Assembly: GCA_947650285.1 (NCBI GenBank)
Contig: CANTFL010000144.1
Coordinates: forward strand, 186,001-250,000
Length of the DNA stretch: 64,000 nucleotides
Reading direction: 5' to 3'
Origin: Hyaloperonospora brassicae
Lineage: Eukaryota > Oomycota > Peronosporomycetes > Peronosporales > Peronosporaceae
Both the position numbers and the translations under genes were made by a program. This document shows positions 48,481 through 60,126 of this stretch, one piece after another (position 1 is the stretch's first letter; every line of letters starts with the position of its first letter). The notes below the pieces were generated by a model. The model did not search any database, had not been told where the DNA came from, and saw nothing but the letters and a program-made list of their open reading frames with translations.

Positions 48481-51400
48481 TTCAAATTTTGTTGACTCTC
48501 CGGAGTTAGAAATTCGCATTACTTATTGCAATTCAAGACGTTTTTTATCGATGCGCGAGCCTAGGCATCCACTGCTGATAATTGTTATCTAGAACAAAAG
48601 TAGAGATTTTTGTCCCTGCAGTATAATCATGATTTAGGTACGGTGTAAAACTTTCACCACTTCCCTCGACAGAAGTCTAATTTTTCGTTATGAAAAGGTT
48701 TACTCGATAGTAGCCTCCAGCCGAAATGACTAGTATTTATCATTGAGGGAGTGAAACTCCTTTCAACTGGCGGCCAGACGAGCGACTACCGGTGAAATCG
48801 CCTCTCCACTTTTTTTAGACGACTGAATATCAGAGTGAGTGCCCCGTTTCCGTGCTTAATTTTTTCCTTGCCTTGTGCATCCGTAGGTAGGGCGTGCTTA
48901 ACTCTTCTCGGTAAATTCGTGTTGATAATGTACTTGACTGTGTTTAGGAATGTTATGATTGAATGAAAATCGTCACGCGATCACAAGTCAGTTTTAGGTA
49001 CTCAAGCTACGGATTGGTGGATAAAGAAGTGTTGGCTCGTCTCGGGATCCTAGATATATGCTACACTATGCAAATAGAAAGAGGGATTAGGGCTTTGACT
49101 CGTTTTCGACCTTATATTAGTTGATTTGATCGTCCGGACTTAACTAGCGGTTAGGAAGATAAGCAGTATTGTTGATATTGAGAGCCCTCGAGATTCGAAA
49201 GTGCGAAAAGGAAGATTACGATATTCTTGGGACGCTGGCTGCAATTTGCGCCGCTACATCTGATAATAAATTTTGTAATCGGGACGACTACAGACCCGGT
49301 AGATAAATTGGTTAAGATAATTACGGCCATCTACTAGATCACCCGATAAATAATGCTCTACGCTATTTATGAGCTACCTGGATCTGAACGAGATCGATCT
49401 TTCCAGTATGTTAAACTTGGTCCGCTTGACAATATGACCACTTGGGTTGTATCCCGACCTTAATCATCCTTGCTTTGTTGCTGCGCCTTACCCTGTTGTT
49501 GTCATATCTGTAAAAGTCCTATACGTACCTGGCCCAATCATATAGGTGCGACACTTGTTTAAGTGAGAGGCGCAACTATTGATATCGTCGGGAGGCCAAA
49601 GATCTATCTCGAAAGAGATGATGCGTGCCTTCTCAAGGTAAATTTAATTTATTTACTATGTTACAATAATTGCTGCTAAGATCTACGATATCCCTTCGCC
49701 AGATTATCAATGAATCGCTTCATATTATAGAAACGCGTGATGCTCTTGCGTTACACATGGAGGATCCAATATTAGATGCTGGTCTATACACGTGTTGCTA
49801 TGAATCTTATACAGATTGATCTAAATCAAACATATTGGATGCGTAATTCAGCGCATATATCTAATTGAGAGTCTAATCCCGGCTAGATAATCCTGGGATT
49901 GATGCATCTTTGACCCGTAGCATTCCTTAAATATCGGGAGGCCAATATGCGTTCCTGTCCGTACATGTGCCACGTCGCGTGCGGACAAAAGGTTAAGTGA
50001 CCGAGAGGCTTTGTTATATACGACGCGTATCGACCTCCAATTCGAGACGTCAAAATGAGTTTTTACCGGGGAAGGTTGCACGCCTTTTGTGTAGAAGAAA
50101 TAAAATTAAAATCTATTCATGTCAATTGACCAAATTAATACACCTAAGAGATAGCCTATCGATGCAAGAGGCACTCGTCACGTGCCGTCCAACGAATAAA
50201 TATGTCTCTGTACCTCGTAGAATCCTTGATTATCCCCTAACCCTGACTCAGGTCAGGATCTGGTCTTGGGTAGGATCCATGGTCGAACTAAATCCCCTCT
50301 TGATGTGACCCCCCTCTTAGATCGAATCCAGAAGTCGCGATCCACTAATCCGAACCTCGTACCTGGTCCGGGTACCACAATACCCATTCTTCAGTCCATT
50401 TCCCACACGACTATTTGATCTACTCTGCACAAGACAGACATCTAAAGATCGTTGTAGAAAGTTACTCGTTCAAATCTTGGGCGTCAAAGCTGATTGATGT
50501 ATCTACCGAAGGGTAGGTAGAGCTGACATGGTATCATCAGTCTTGAGTCGTCTATCGTGTACTAATGATTCGTGATAATTGCCGCATCTTGGACTTTATT
50601 TTTAGGTGAGGTCATGCGACCGTTATAAGTCTGCGATCCTTGGTGTATGTCAATCGTTTTTATCAAGTATTTCTGGGGACGTCGTAAGGTGAAAATTTAT
50701 AGACCATCAGGTCCCACTGAAAGTTTGAAGACTTCTTTGATGGTCTTAGGATCGTTAGTGACCATCTCATCTCTCCGGACTTGACAATGCGTGAGGTATC
50801 CGAAATATGATTAGCCAGGAAAGAATGCATCGATATCTGGACCGGATGCTGGATTGGATCGCAATCGCGAACTTATAATGTGTACAATTATAATTTGGAC
50901 TAGACTACATCGGGCGATCAGGATTATGAAGAGATAGGGGCTTAGGAGAAAGTTATTGACAGATATCGCTTCACTAAATGATTTTGTATCCGCAACGCTG
51001 ATCTTAAAACATTTTGTCCTAGATCTACCACCAGTAGTCGTAGTGTATGCTAGTCAGTGATAAGTTTTGGCCGCTTTGTTTTCGTAAAATGATGGACATT
51101 AACAGGTAATACCTTTGCCTAATGAATCCGAAGTCCATAACATTAAAACGAAATGGGCGGGAAAAAATGTTGGCTCATTTCAGGATGCTAAATATCTATT
51201 ATACTATGCTACTTTCACGCGAGATTACATTGCTCACGCGATATCCATATTTTCGCTGGCTGATTAAACCTAATATGGTGATTGGAAGTATGTGGAGGTA
51301 GGTTGCATTGTTAGTACACTGTACAATGGAAATTACTTTGGTCAAAAAAAATATAAGATACTGGGCGGATCATGTGAGAGTGTAATTTCGTCCTAGGAAG

Positions 51401-54400
51401 CCGATGAGTTATTAATTGATATCGCGACGCGAAAACAACGTAGGCACATGATAAACATGCCTCCATACGGTGGTAGATGAATAAAGACTCTTGGTTGTCG
51501 AATTCCACGGATCGGCCAGAGTGACAAGGAAGGGCGGAACACATATTGTGCACATATGAATGCTGCCTGAGTAGACGGTCCTATATACCGCTTCCGATTC
51601 TACCGCTGATATTACCGTGAATAAAAAGAAATGTAGAGGATTGCCACTAAAATTCGACCTGTTCGCAGATCAAACTCGAGGATGAGAGATAAATTACGGT
51701 CTTAAAATTGGTGATAGGTAGATGTGTGGTGAAAGCAAATGCGATATTCCTGGATTTCAATCACTGCTTAAAAAAACAATGTTTACATGCAGATCGTGAC
51801 CGTTCCACAAAATTCCTACACTTGAAAAGAGGTTAGAACTAGAGCTCAGATTGGTAAGCGAGCGAGCCTTTCCGGCGGGGAAAAAAAGTCTATGGTGGCA
51901 TTCTACCAACCTTATCAGGATTGGATCACGATTAACGTGATAAATGACTAGTTGATGACCAACTTAGCGACTCAGTCGTCCGTGTCGCGTCAAAACCTCG
52001 ATCTTGAGTGAGAAAGCGCAATTAGCTCCGAGTCGTGCACGATAGGATCGTGCATCAAATGCGGATTGATTTCATATTCTAAGAGCAGGAAAAAGAGTGT
52101 TGGATATCAAACTTAATGAAATAAGTTATTAGGGACGTGGCCAAGCTAAAGGCAGGATAAGCAAAGGCGGTTATATTTTTCTATCCCAATCAGCGGCTTT
52201 ATAAAACATGTCTGGTAAATTCATTAAGTATCTCCAGATCTGATGTAACAAGAATTTTTACATCATTACCACGCAAGTTTGATTGGTGGTCACCAAGGAA
52301 TTTAACATACGTATCACAGGATGAGGAAGAACATTAGTTGGCGACGGCTATCTTGGAGTGTGAAACGTGTCGTGAGTGGTTGTGTTGACTGCAAGAACAG
52401 GAAAGGACGCCTATTAAATCACGGCGAACTGCCAATGAACACGCTGCAATAAATTTTTTTAATATATGGCCATTTAAATTATTTTCTCGCTCCCACGTTC
52501 ATTAAAGAAGAACACGTAGCTGCTGTTATGGGATGATAAATTCTCAGGCTATGTGATCGCGAAAGCCATTGTGTCCCGAACTGACCCAGCGATATCAGTG
52601 GACTAAAAATAATGCGTTTCGACCTTTCGGTTTGATCGCAGCAATACGTTACGATCGAGAGCATCGATTTATGTCCCCCTATTTTCGATCATTTATCTAG
52701 ATCGCGAAGTAAAAACACATGGACATTTTGGCGTATGTGCCTCAAGCAAATGAGCCGGCGATGCGTGTTGTGCAAACTCTGACGCGATCAATCAGGATAT
52801 ATGTTACGGACGAGTTATAGTAAGTAAAGGTATAATATGCAGTACGGATCACTTTTAAAATTACCAAGGCGCAAGATCGCATCCGCGTTGATACACTATT
52901 TAACTTGATATTTGGTTGGGACCCGCGATCAGGCATCGAATCAAACATGACGCTAGGGTGCAATACCGACAAGAATTCGATTGGAGCGGATGGCGATACA
53001 ATACAAAGTGTGGGTGTCAACGGGCAAGGGAGGTAGCCAAAAATCACATAAAGACTGCAATTGTAGGTCGATTATGTCGCCATAATGGAGATCGCGATCT
53101 GCTGGATATCGATCACGGTTCTCAATTATGGATAAACTTGATCTTATTTTGAAGGGATATGCCCGATTGTTAGATAATATATTGTATGGACCTTTTATAG
53201 CGGACTAGAAATTTGAGGATCACACCATGCAATTGTAGATCGCAGGCACAACAACACAATTGTACCCCGTAGTGTAGATTTTAATTCTGACAACTGCAGA
53301 CGTCCCGGAACGTCCCACGATAATTGAGGGTAGACGAATTAGATCGAATGGATTCCGATGAAGAATTTATTCCAGAAGATAGCTATGTAGGTGATTTAGC
53401 AAAAGACGACATCAAAGTGCAAATGGGTAGTAGGCGTGCGGTCGGGTCGGAAAGTAAATTTGTGTCGGTACGCACCGTCAAAATATCGCACTTTAAAAAG
53501 TGTACAGCGATGCGACATACGTAGACGGCATATATACCTGTAAATATCTGTTATAGAATATGATTGTGACCGAGGGATACGGAATCGATTCGGGTTGATG
53601 CAATCACACGAGGCGTGATCGTAAGGCCAAGATCAATCCGGGTGTTAGGAGAGGCTAAATTTTGCAAGGATCTTACATATCGATGTAAGGCGGTGAAGTG
53701 TATGCAGTTAATCTGCATAAGGAGATAAAGAAAAGTCAATATAGGATATGCATGGCGATCACGAGCCGGATCGGGGTCAAACGATCAATATAAAAGGTGA
53801 TCGTGGACATGAAGAACCAAGATGACGCGGATGAATTGCATGACCATCTCGAACTGTGATCAAACAAAGAACCGCTAACGGTGATTATACCGGCAAAGCT
53901 AGGTTAGACTATCCCAGTTCATCTGCGATTGCTGCCCTTGATCTTCAAATGTTTTATCGACAAGCCAGTGGTCAGGTTTGAGATATTAGTCGCTATAAAT
54001 TCCAGTCCAGGATACAAATTAAAAAATTTAGACGCAAGAGGTAATACATATTTGATTCGTCCTACAGGATACTCCTGATGACGGTGTCCGCTTGTCGCTC
54101 CCTAAAAAAAGTTGATGATCGCCTGCCAACGTGATTTCGATCGTGATCGTCGTTGGTGTCGCCATTCTCAAAATGATCTAGACACGGATCAGTCGCTCAG
54201 TCTGCAATAATATCGAAATAATTTGGGCCGAATCCCAATGCGTCTGGCGGTGTCGATCTTTAAATGATCGGTACATCGTCAACTGTTATTTAAGCCTATG
54301 TTTAAGCTCAAACATATCGGCGCGTTCACGGTTCGAAATAAGTTTGGAGGTTCTTGACGTTTAATCGCCGTGACATTAGCATACATGACCAAGAGGAGGC

Positions 54401-55854
54401 GATATGACAGTTCTTGGTGGAGTAGCAAACGGATAATCATTAGGCTTGGACATGTACAGAATGAATAATTGTGTGGTGAGCTCGTCCACCCTCGTCCATG
54501 TTACTTGCTAAACAGACTTTGACGACCTATAAGCAATTAATCTACGTACGGGATCTCGAAAATCAGTAAACTACTGAATACGCAAATCATCGGCGGTCTA
54601 AGGATCCTGGTAAGCAGTGGGTGGAAGTGTATTGTGGACCAATACCCGCATTTTATGCGAAACGTTGAGCGCGATGACGAAGGTATTATAGCATCACCCA
54701 AAGAGATCTTCGTTCGAAACCTTGAGGCGGATCTGGCTCTAGAAAGCGATCTGAGCAACAGGAGAAGCCGCTGAGGGGGGACCACGACGGCAGGAAGAAG
54801 AGCGCGACCTTGAAAGTTCGGCCAAAGTCAGATATATAAGACCATCCGTAATTTGTACCTTCTGGGCCTGATGTGGATGTAATTAAGCATATCTTCTTTT
54901 GGTAGTTTACAGAAATTGGTGTGGCTCTAGACAATGGAAAATGGATATGCGGACATTTTGGCTGAATTTCCGGTATTGATTGTATATACAGGTCGGGCTC
55001 CCTTGGATGGGATCCACGAACGTGGGGCGACGCTTCCCATGGAAAATTGGGCGAGTGTAAAGTCAGTGCTTGTTTGAAAACGCAGAAATAGGAGAAGTAG
55101 GCGGAGACAAATCTGTCGCAAGAAGAAAAATGCAAATTGTGTAGGTAATTTGGATCATTGGACACGAGATTTTAATCGAAGAATATGTAGCGAATTTGTT
55201 CTTGAAGTTGGCCAAATCAAATTTCTCGTCGAGAAGGTTTCTTGTAGCTGATTAAATTTGCCGTAACGGCGGGCTAGATCATCTAGGTTTCTATCACGTT
55301 TGGCCGACACAGCGTCGAGGCAACGTTGGACATGACTTATTGTGCCCTTCGCTCTGATGTACCATTTCTTGAACTTGGATTTCTTGCACCTGTCGAGGTT
55401 TCGTTGATCCGTCCTCTGCTTTAAGGCTGCATTTCATCTACCGGCGTCATTATTCTTATGTCGCCGCAGTAAAGACATCTCGCGGTGATATTTTGCCTGA
55501 TCAGAATGATGCGATCGTACCGCTTATTTACCTAAGATTAAGGCGGGGAATCTCTTGAGATTGACCCAAATTCTCTTCGCCGAACTTCCCTCGTAATTAG
55601 TTGTACGTATGCTGATCATATAACGCTTGAGAGGCCTTAAAATCCCAGTGCTTGCAAGCTTCTCTACTTATAAGATCACTTCAAAGGATATAAGCACGAA
55701 GCGCAGTTTCCAATGTGTCGAAGTTATCAATATTGCGTGATATAGACCGATCCTCTGAAACAAGCGAGTCAGTGTGTCAGTTAAGGTTGCTTGATTAACG
55801 ATGTGCGTTAAGTTGACACGAATAAACGTCGGGATATTGCGTCGCCTCAAGCCG
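48481..55854. other. Long AT-rich decayed zone without recognisable genes
   Basis: More than 7 kb with no frame that resembles a protein, no RNA gene and no intact repeat. Scattered short matches to the gypsy family seem likely by composition but could not be placed. The tetranucleotide GATC is very frequent, for example 12 times in 53761-54300. Confidence 0.45.
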
Positions 55855-55859
55855 GGAAT

Positions 55860-56248
55860 TGTAACGGGGCAGCCCGTTACATGAAATTGTCACTTTAAAA
55901 AAAGTGACAATAAAGAATACGAAGTTAAATATTCTTTAATCAATATCATCGAAGCGGTGATATTAGAGGATCGGCCAAAGGATCTGTTCATTGGTTGATA
56001 TCTTGATGATATCAACCCACCAATCGCCGCAAGACGCGCGCAATGAGTGGTGACGAGACGTCACCATACACTCAGTTATATTAGCAAATTAAGTTAAGTC
56101 AAACAGAGAGACAGTAGTTTAAAGGCTTAATTTATTAATATAACAGTTCTGCTTTTACCTTACCTACGCTTCCTCGCTTGCCTTGTGTACGTCTGTCGGG
56201 GCACCGATACCCTTACGTTAAGTTCACGCAAGGGTGTGCCCCGTTACA
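55860..56248 (+). repeat. 5' LTR of element 2
   Basis: Starts tgtaacggggc and ends gtgccccgttaca. It consists of a string of hairpins: 55860-55881, 55886-55911, 55940-55962, 55995-56019, 56049-56065 and 56209-56240 are all near-perfect inverted repeats. A 44-base leader separates it from the gag start. Confidence 0.95.
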
Positions 56249-56292
56249 CCTAATAGCACTTTGTAGTCCTTCCAAGGACCACAGCATCCAAC

Positions 56293-57156
56293 ATGAACAT
56301 GTTGGATGATGAAGACACCTTTCACGCCACGCGTGAAGGGGTTACCCATTTGAGTGACATCGAATGGAGTGCAATAGAACGAATGAGTTCTACCGTGGGA
56401 GAGTTCGCCATTAGCGCCATGTTGGAGTCTCTAGACAGAGACCAACAACATGCCGCTATAGCCAAGTTCATCCAAAGTGAACTTGTCGCTGAAAGAGAGA
56501 AAGTAGCCTTGCTTCACCAGCAAGGCTCTCAACAGGCCGTTCGGTTGATAGAAATCGGTGCTCAACAGAGAGAGCTGTTAAGAAAGCAGCAATTCCATGC
56601 TGCTGTAGGCGGGACGGCGCATGCGCGTCGTTCCGAGGTCATGAAGGTTGACATCTCCAAGTACAGTGGAGTCCCGGAGGACTCCCTGTTACTATGGTTT
56701 GTCGAACTCGACAGATCCTTAAGGGCTCGTCTCGTCGACGATGAGCAAATGAAACTCACATTTGCTCAGACCCACTTGGCAGGGCGTGCCAAAACTTGGT
56801 CCCTGGGACTCGAGAGTAGCGACCCAAATGTGTTTAGGTCGCTAGATGACTTCAAGTCCCGGCTCAGACAAACGTTTGAGCCGCCACGGGATGATTACAG
56901 GGCTCGTTCAGAGCTCCTACAACTCAAGCAGGGTAAGCGTGATGTGCACGCTTACGCACAACATATACGACTCTTTGCGAGTAGCATAACTGCTAACCCA
57001 GTCCATGAACACACGTTGGTAACGGTGTTCATGCAAGGCCTCGCAGAAGGGCCCGTCAGGAGCCACCTGTTCCTCCTTGAGCAGAATACGCTTGAAGAAG
57101 CAAAAATAGCCGCGGAACAGGAAGACTTTAGCATGAGACAAGCTCATGCTATCTAA
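56293..57156 (+). CDS. Gag capsid region of element 2
   Basis: 287 codons from MNMLDDEDTFHATREGVTHL to a TAA at 57154-57156, about 97% like gag of element 1. The gag domain core (LLLWFVELDRSLRARLVDDE, RLRQTFEPPRDDYRARSELL) is intact. The ATG sits in the stem of a 22-base inverted repeat (56286-56307). The stop precedes the zinc knuckle, which continues in the same frame from 57157. Confidence 0.9.
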   Translation: MNMLDDEDTFHATREGVTHLSDIEWSAIERMSSTVGEFAISAMLESLDRDQQHAAIAKFIQSELVAEREKVALLHQQGSQQAVRLIEIGAQQRELLRKQQFHAAVGGTAHARRSEVMKVDISKYSGVPEDSLLLWFVELDRSLRARLVDDEQMKLTFAQTHLAGRAKTWSLGLESSDPNVFRSLDDFKSRLRQTFEPPRDDYRARSELLQLKQGKRDVHAYAQHIRLFASSITANPVHEHTLVTVFMQGLAEGPVRSHLFLLEQNTLEEAKIAAEQEDFSMRQAHAI

Positions 57157-57703
57157 AACTCTTACCGTCCACCAAGACGACAAGAGATCGGAGGTCCAGA
57201 ACCAATGGACCTCTGCTATGTCGAGAGCGAGAGACCTCGCTCTTCGAACAACAAGCTATTGCAGAGGTGCAATCGCTGTCAGAAGTTAGGGCACTACGCA
57301 TATGAGTGTAGTGCTCCACGCCCAGTACCAAACAGTACTGAGCGAAATGGACGACCATTTGCCAGAAAGGGTAATGGGCGTGGGTCCAGCACTGTTGCGA
57401 AGCCGCAACAGCGAGACAGACTATCAAAAAATGGTCGGGGTCAGTAGGGGCGGAGCGCCCTAATGATCCAGCAACCTCAAGAGAATTTGCAAATCTCTTG
57501 ACGAATATTGCTCCAGATACACAATCATTGTTTGTCTCTGCACCTGGTGATGACGTTTCGCTCATCACCTTGAAGTTGGAAGCGACAAACGATTTGTCAC
57601 TTCGTGTCCTAGTAGACTGTGGGGCGTCGAACAACTTTGCTCGTCGCCAGTCACTAGAGGGTCGTAGGCTCAAGTTCGTTGAGACCGACATTCCTCTCAC
57701 AAG
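57157..57703 (+). pseudogene. Nucleocapsid and protease of element 2
   Basis: After the gag stop, the same frame continues to the knuckle CNRCQKLGHYAYEC (CX2CX4HX4C, near 57270-57312) and ends at 57447. The protease with LVDCGASNNFARRQ (57610-57650) lies in a second frame, 57498-57707, and its tail in a third. The region as it stands could not yield one polyprotein. Confidence 0.82.
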
Positions 57704-60126
57704 ATGACGGTGCGCCTTGCAACAGGCGCATCGATTACCGTTGAGAAACGTGTAGTAGGAATCCACTACACGTTAGAGGGCGAACAGTACGATGATGACT
57801 TCATCGTACTAGATCTGGATGACAAATTTGATGTCATCCTGAAATTACCTTGGCTCAGAAAGTACGAGCCAAGGGTGAGCTGGCAGCATCGATCCGTCAA
57901 GATGCCTGCCGCTTGTTCATCAGATGGCCATCTGATGAACATCTTGTAGCATCCATAAGCGTGTGGATGTTCTGCGAGTGAGTGCGATGGCCTCACTTGC
58001 GGTACGGTCGTTAGCACGACTGCACAAGATCACAGTGTAGTTGATCACTACACTGTGGAGCAAGCTCCCGGCGGCTGTACAGAATTACAGGCTGCGCCGA
58101 AGGTCCACCAATCGAATATGTCGAGTGGACCGGGACATGGATGCATGCCTAGCGGGCAGCATCTTAGACAGAAGAAACCTGTTGCCCCCAAAGGGAAACA
58201 TGGAAATCCTAGGTCGACTGGAGAGTCGACCGTAGAGGATCGGTCCCTGACTGTGGTTGCACAGCCACAGTCAGAAGACGTCGAGGGAATAAGTCCCCAC
58301 ATACTTGAGGAAGGAATTCCTCAAGAGTCACTTGCTGAAGGATTAGGCCTTCAGCAACCTATGGAACGAAGTTACCAGGAAGTAACCGAGACGTTGAACG
58401 TCTTGGTCAATGACGGATCAAGCGTAGGCGCTTATACGCTTGATCTGATTGTGCCTCCGAAGTTAATTTCGTAGATAACTCAATTGCCATTGCTAGAACC
58501 GAAACGGTTCTTGCGTGATCTGCGTAGTGGCAAAGTCAAGCAGATCTGCATACTCGTCACAGAGGATGAGTGTGTGGCCGATATTCGGTCGGCGACAGTA
58601 TTGGCTGAGAACGAACGGGTTCTCATCAGCTCATCGATGGACGAAAGTGTCCTCGATGAGAAGACTCGGATTGAGCGATACGCGTCCCAATCCTGGGAGT
58701 CACTTCAGGCAAATCCTTTGTACAAGGATTTGATCGAATTCAGGGATGTTTTCCCTGAATCCGTACCGTGCGAGTTGCCTAAGGACAAAGTCACTCGACA
58801 CGAGATCGAGCTCGAACCGGGCTCGAAGTACTGTGTCATGAAGCAGTGGCCACTGCCTCGTGAACAAGTACTAGCGGTCGACAAGTTCTTTGCCGATCGC
58901 TTAGCAGCGGGCCATGTGAGTGAATCAACATCCCCTCACAGTTCTCCGACTTTTTGTGTGCGAAAGGCCACAGGAGGGTGGCGGATAGTGCACGCATTCA
59001 ACAAGTTGAATGCTGCAACGGTACCGGCTCAGACGTCGATACCGAGGAAGGACGTAATTATAGATGGTATGTCAAAGAGTACCATCTTTTCGTCCATGGA
59101 CCTGATAGATGGGGTTCTGTCAGATCCTCATGCGTGAACGGGACATCCCGTTCACGGCAGTGATTACCCCCAGCGGGATACTGTGAGAGTGGCTAGTGCT
59201 GCCACAGGGGCTGAGCAATACCCCTGCAACATTCAACAGATGTTTAATAAATCTGTCGAGACCGGTGCGAGACTTCGCACCGAGTTACTTTGACGATGTG
59301 TTCGTTCATAGCCGAGCTATGAACGAAAAATACGGACGTGGAAGTTCACGGAACTCAAGTTCGTCAGGACCTTCAACTTATGCGCAAGCATAGGTTGTAC
59401 GCAAACCTCAAGAAGTGCATATTCGCGGCTAGCGAAATACCACTTCTTGGGTGCATCGTGGGTAAGCACGGCGTACGCCCTGATCCCAAAAAGATGAAGG
59501 AGATCACCTACTGGCCCGTAACAGTCGATGTCAAGGGACTAAGGAAAATCCTTGGGCTAGCGACGTACTTGCACAAGTACTCGCGCAACTACGCCAAGAT
59601 GACTGTTCATCTTTCTTGCTTGCTCAAGAAAAATGTCAAGCGGTCATGGAACGCTGAGTGCCAGCGTTCCATTGAGGGTATCAAGCAAAGCTTGATGCAA
59701 TCGCCGATCTTGGCGATTGCAGATCAGGAAAGACCATTTCATATGGTCTGTGACGCCAGCGATTTTGCAATCGGATGTGCGTTAATGCAGTTCGACACAG
59801 ATGGCGCGGAGCGCGTCATCTGTTATCAGTCGCGTCAGCTGCAAGCAGCTGAGCGTAATTACCCAGTGCATGACAAGGAACTCCTTGCCATGAAGTATGC
59901 ACTGGCTAAGTTTCGCGTCTATCTCTTGGGAGATAGACCGTTTGTTGTCGATACGGACCATGCGTCATTAGGCACGGCCGTAAACAGCCCACATCTCTCG
60001 CAAAGAATGGCGAGGTGGCTGTCTTTCTTCGCGGAGTATAACTTCTCCGTGGAGTATAAACCAGGACGACTCAATGTCGTCGCTGATGCGCTTTCGCGCC
60101 GGCCCGAATTCGAGCAGGACGCCTAA
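57704..60126 (+). pseudogene. Protease tail, reverse transcriptase and RNase H of element 2
   Basis: The frame from 57704 holds LATGASITVEKRVVG and LPWLRKYEPRVSW, with private stops near 57948 and 58472. RT fingers (LPREQVLAVDKFFADRLAAG) follow, up to the break at SMDLIDG (about 59108). The active-site strand SYFDDVFVHS lies in a second frame (59196-59393) and the thumb to RNase H (VCDASDFAIGCALMQFD, NYPVHDKELLAMKYALAKF, FSVEYKPGRLNVVADALSRR) in a third (59338-60126), closed by a TAA. Confidence 0.9.

Noticed and set aside
57130..57160. Gag stop codon as a programmed read-through signal
   Set aside because: The same frame does continue to the knuckle, but further frame breaks downstream and an extra stop in element 1 make damage the simpler explanation. 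Kept only as a minor alternative.
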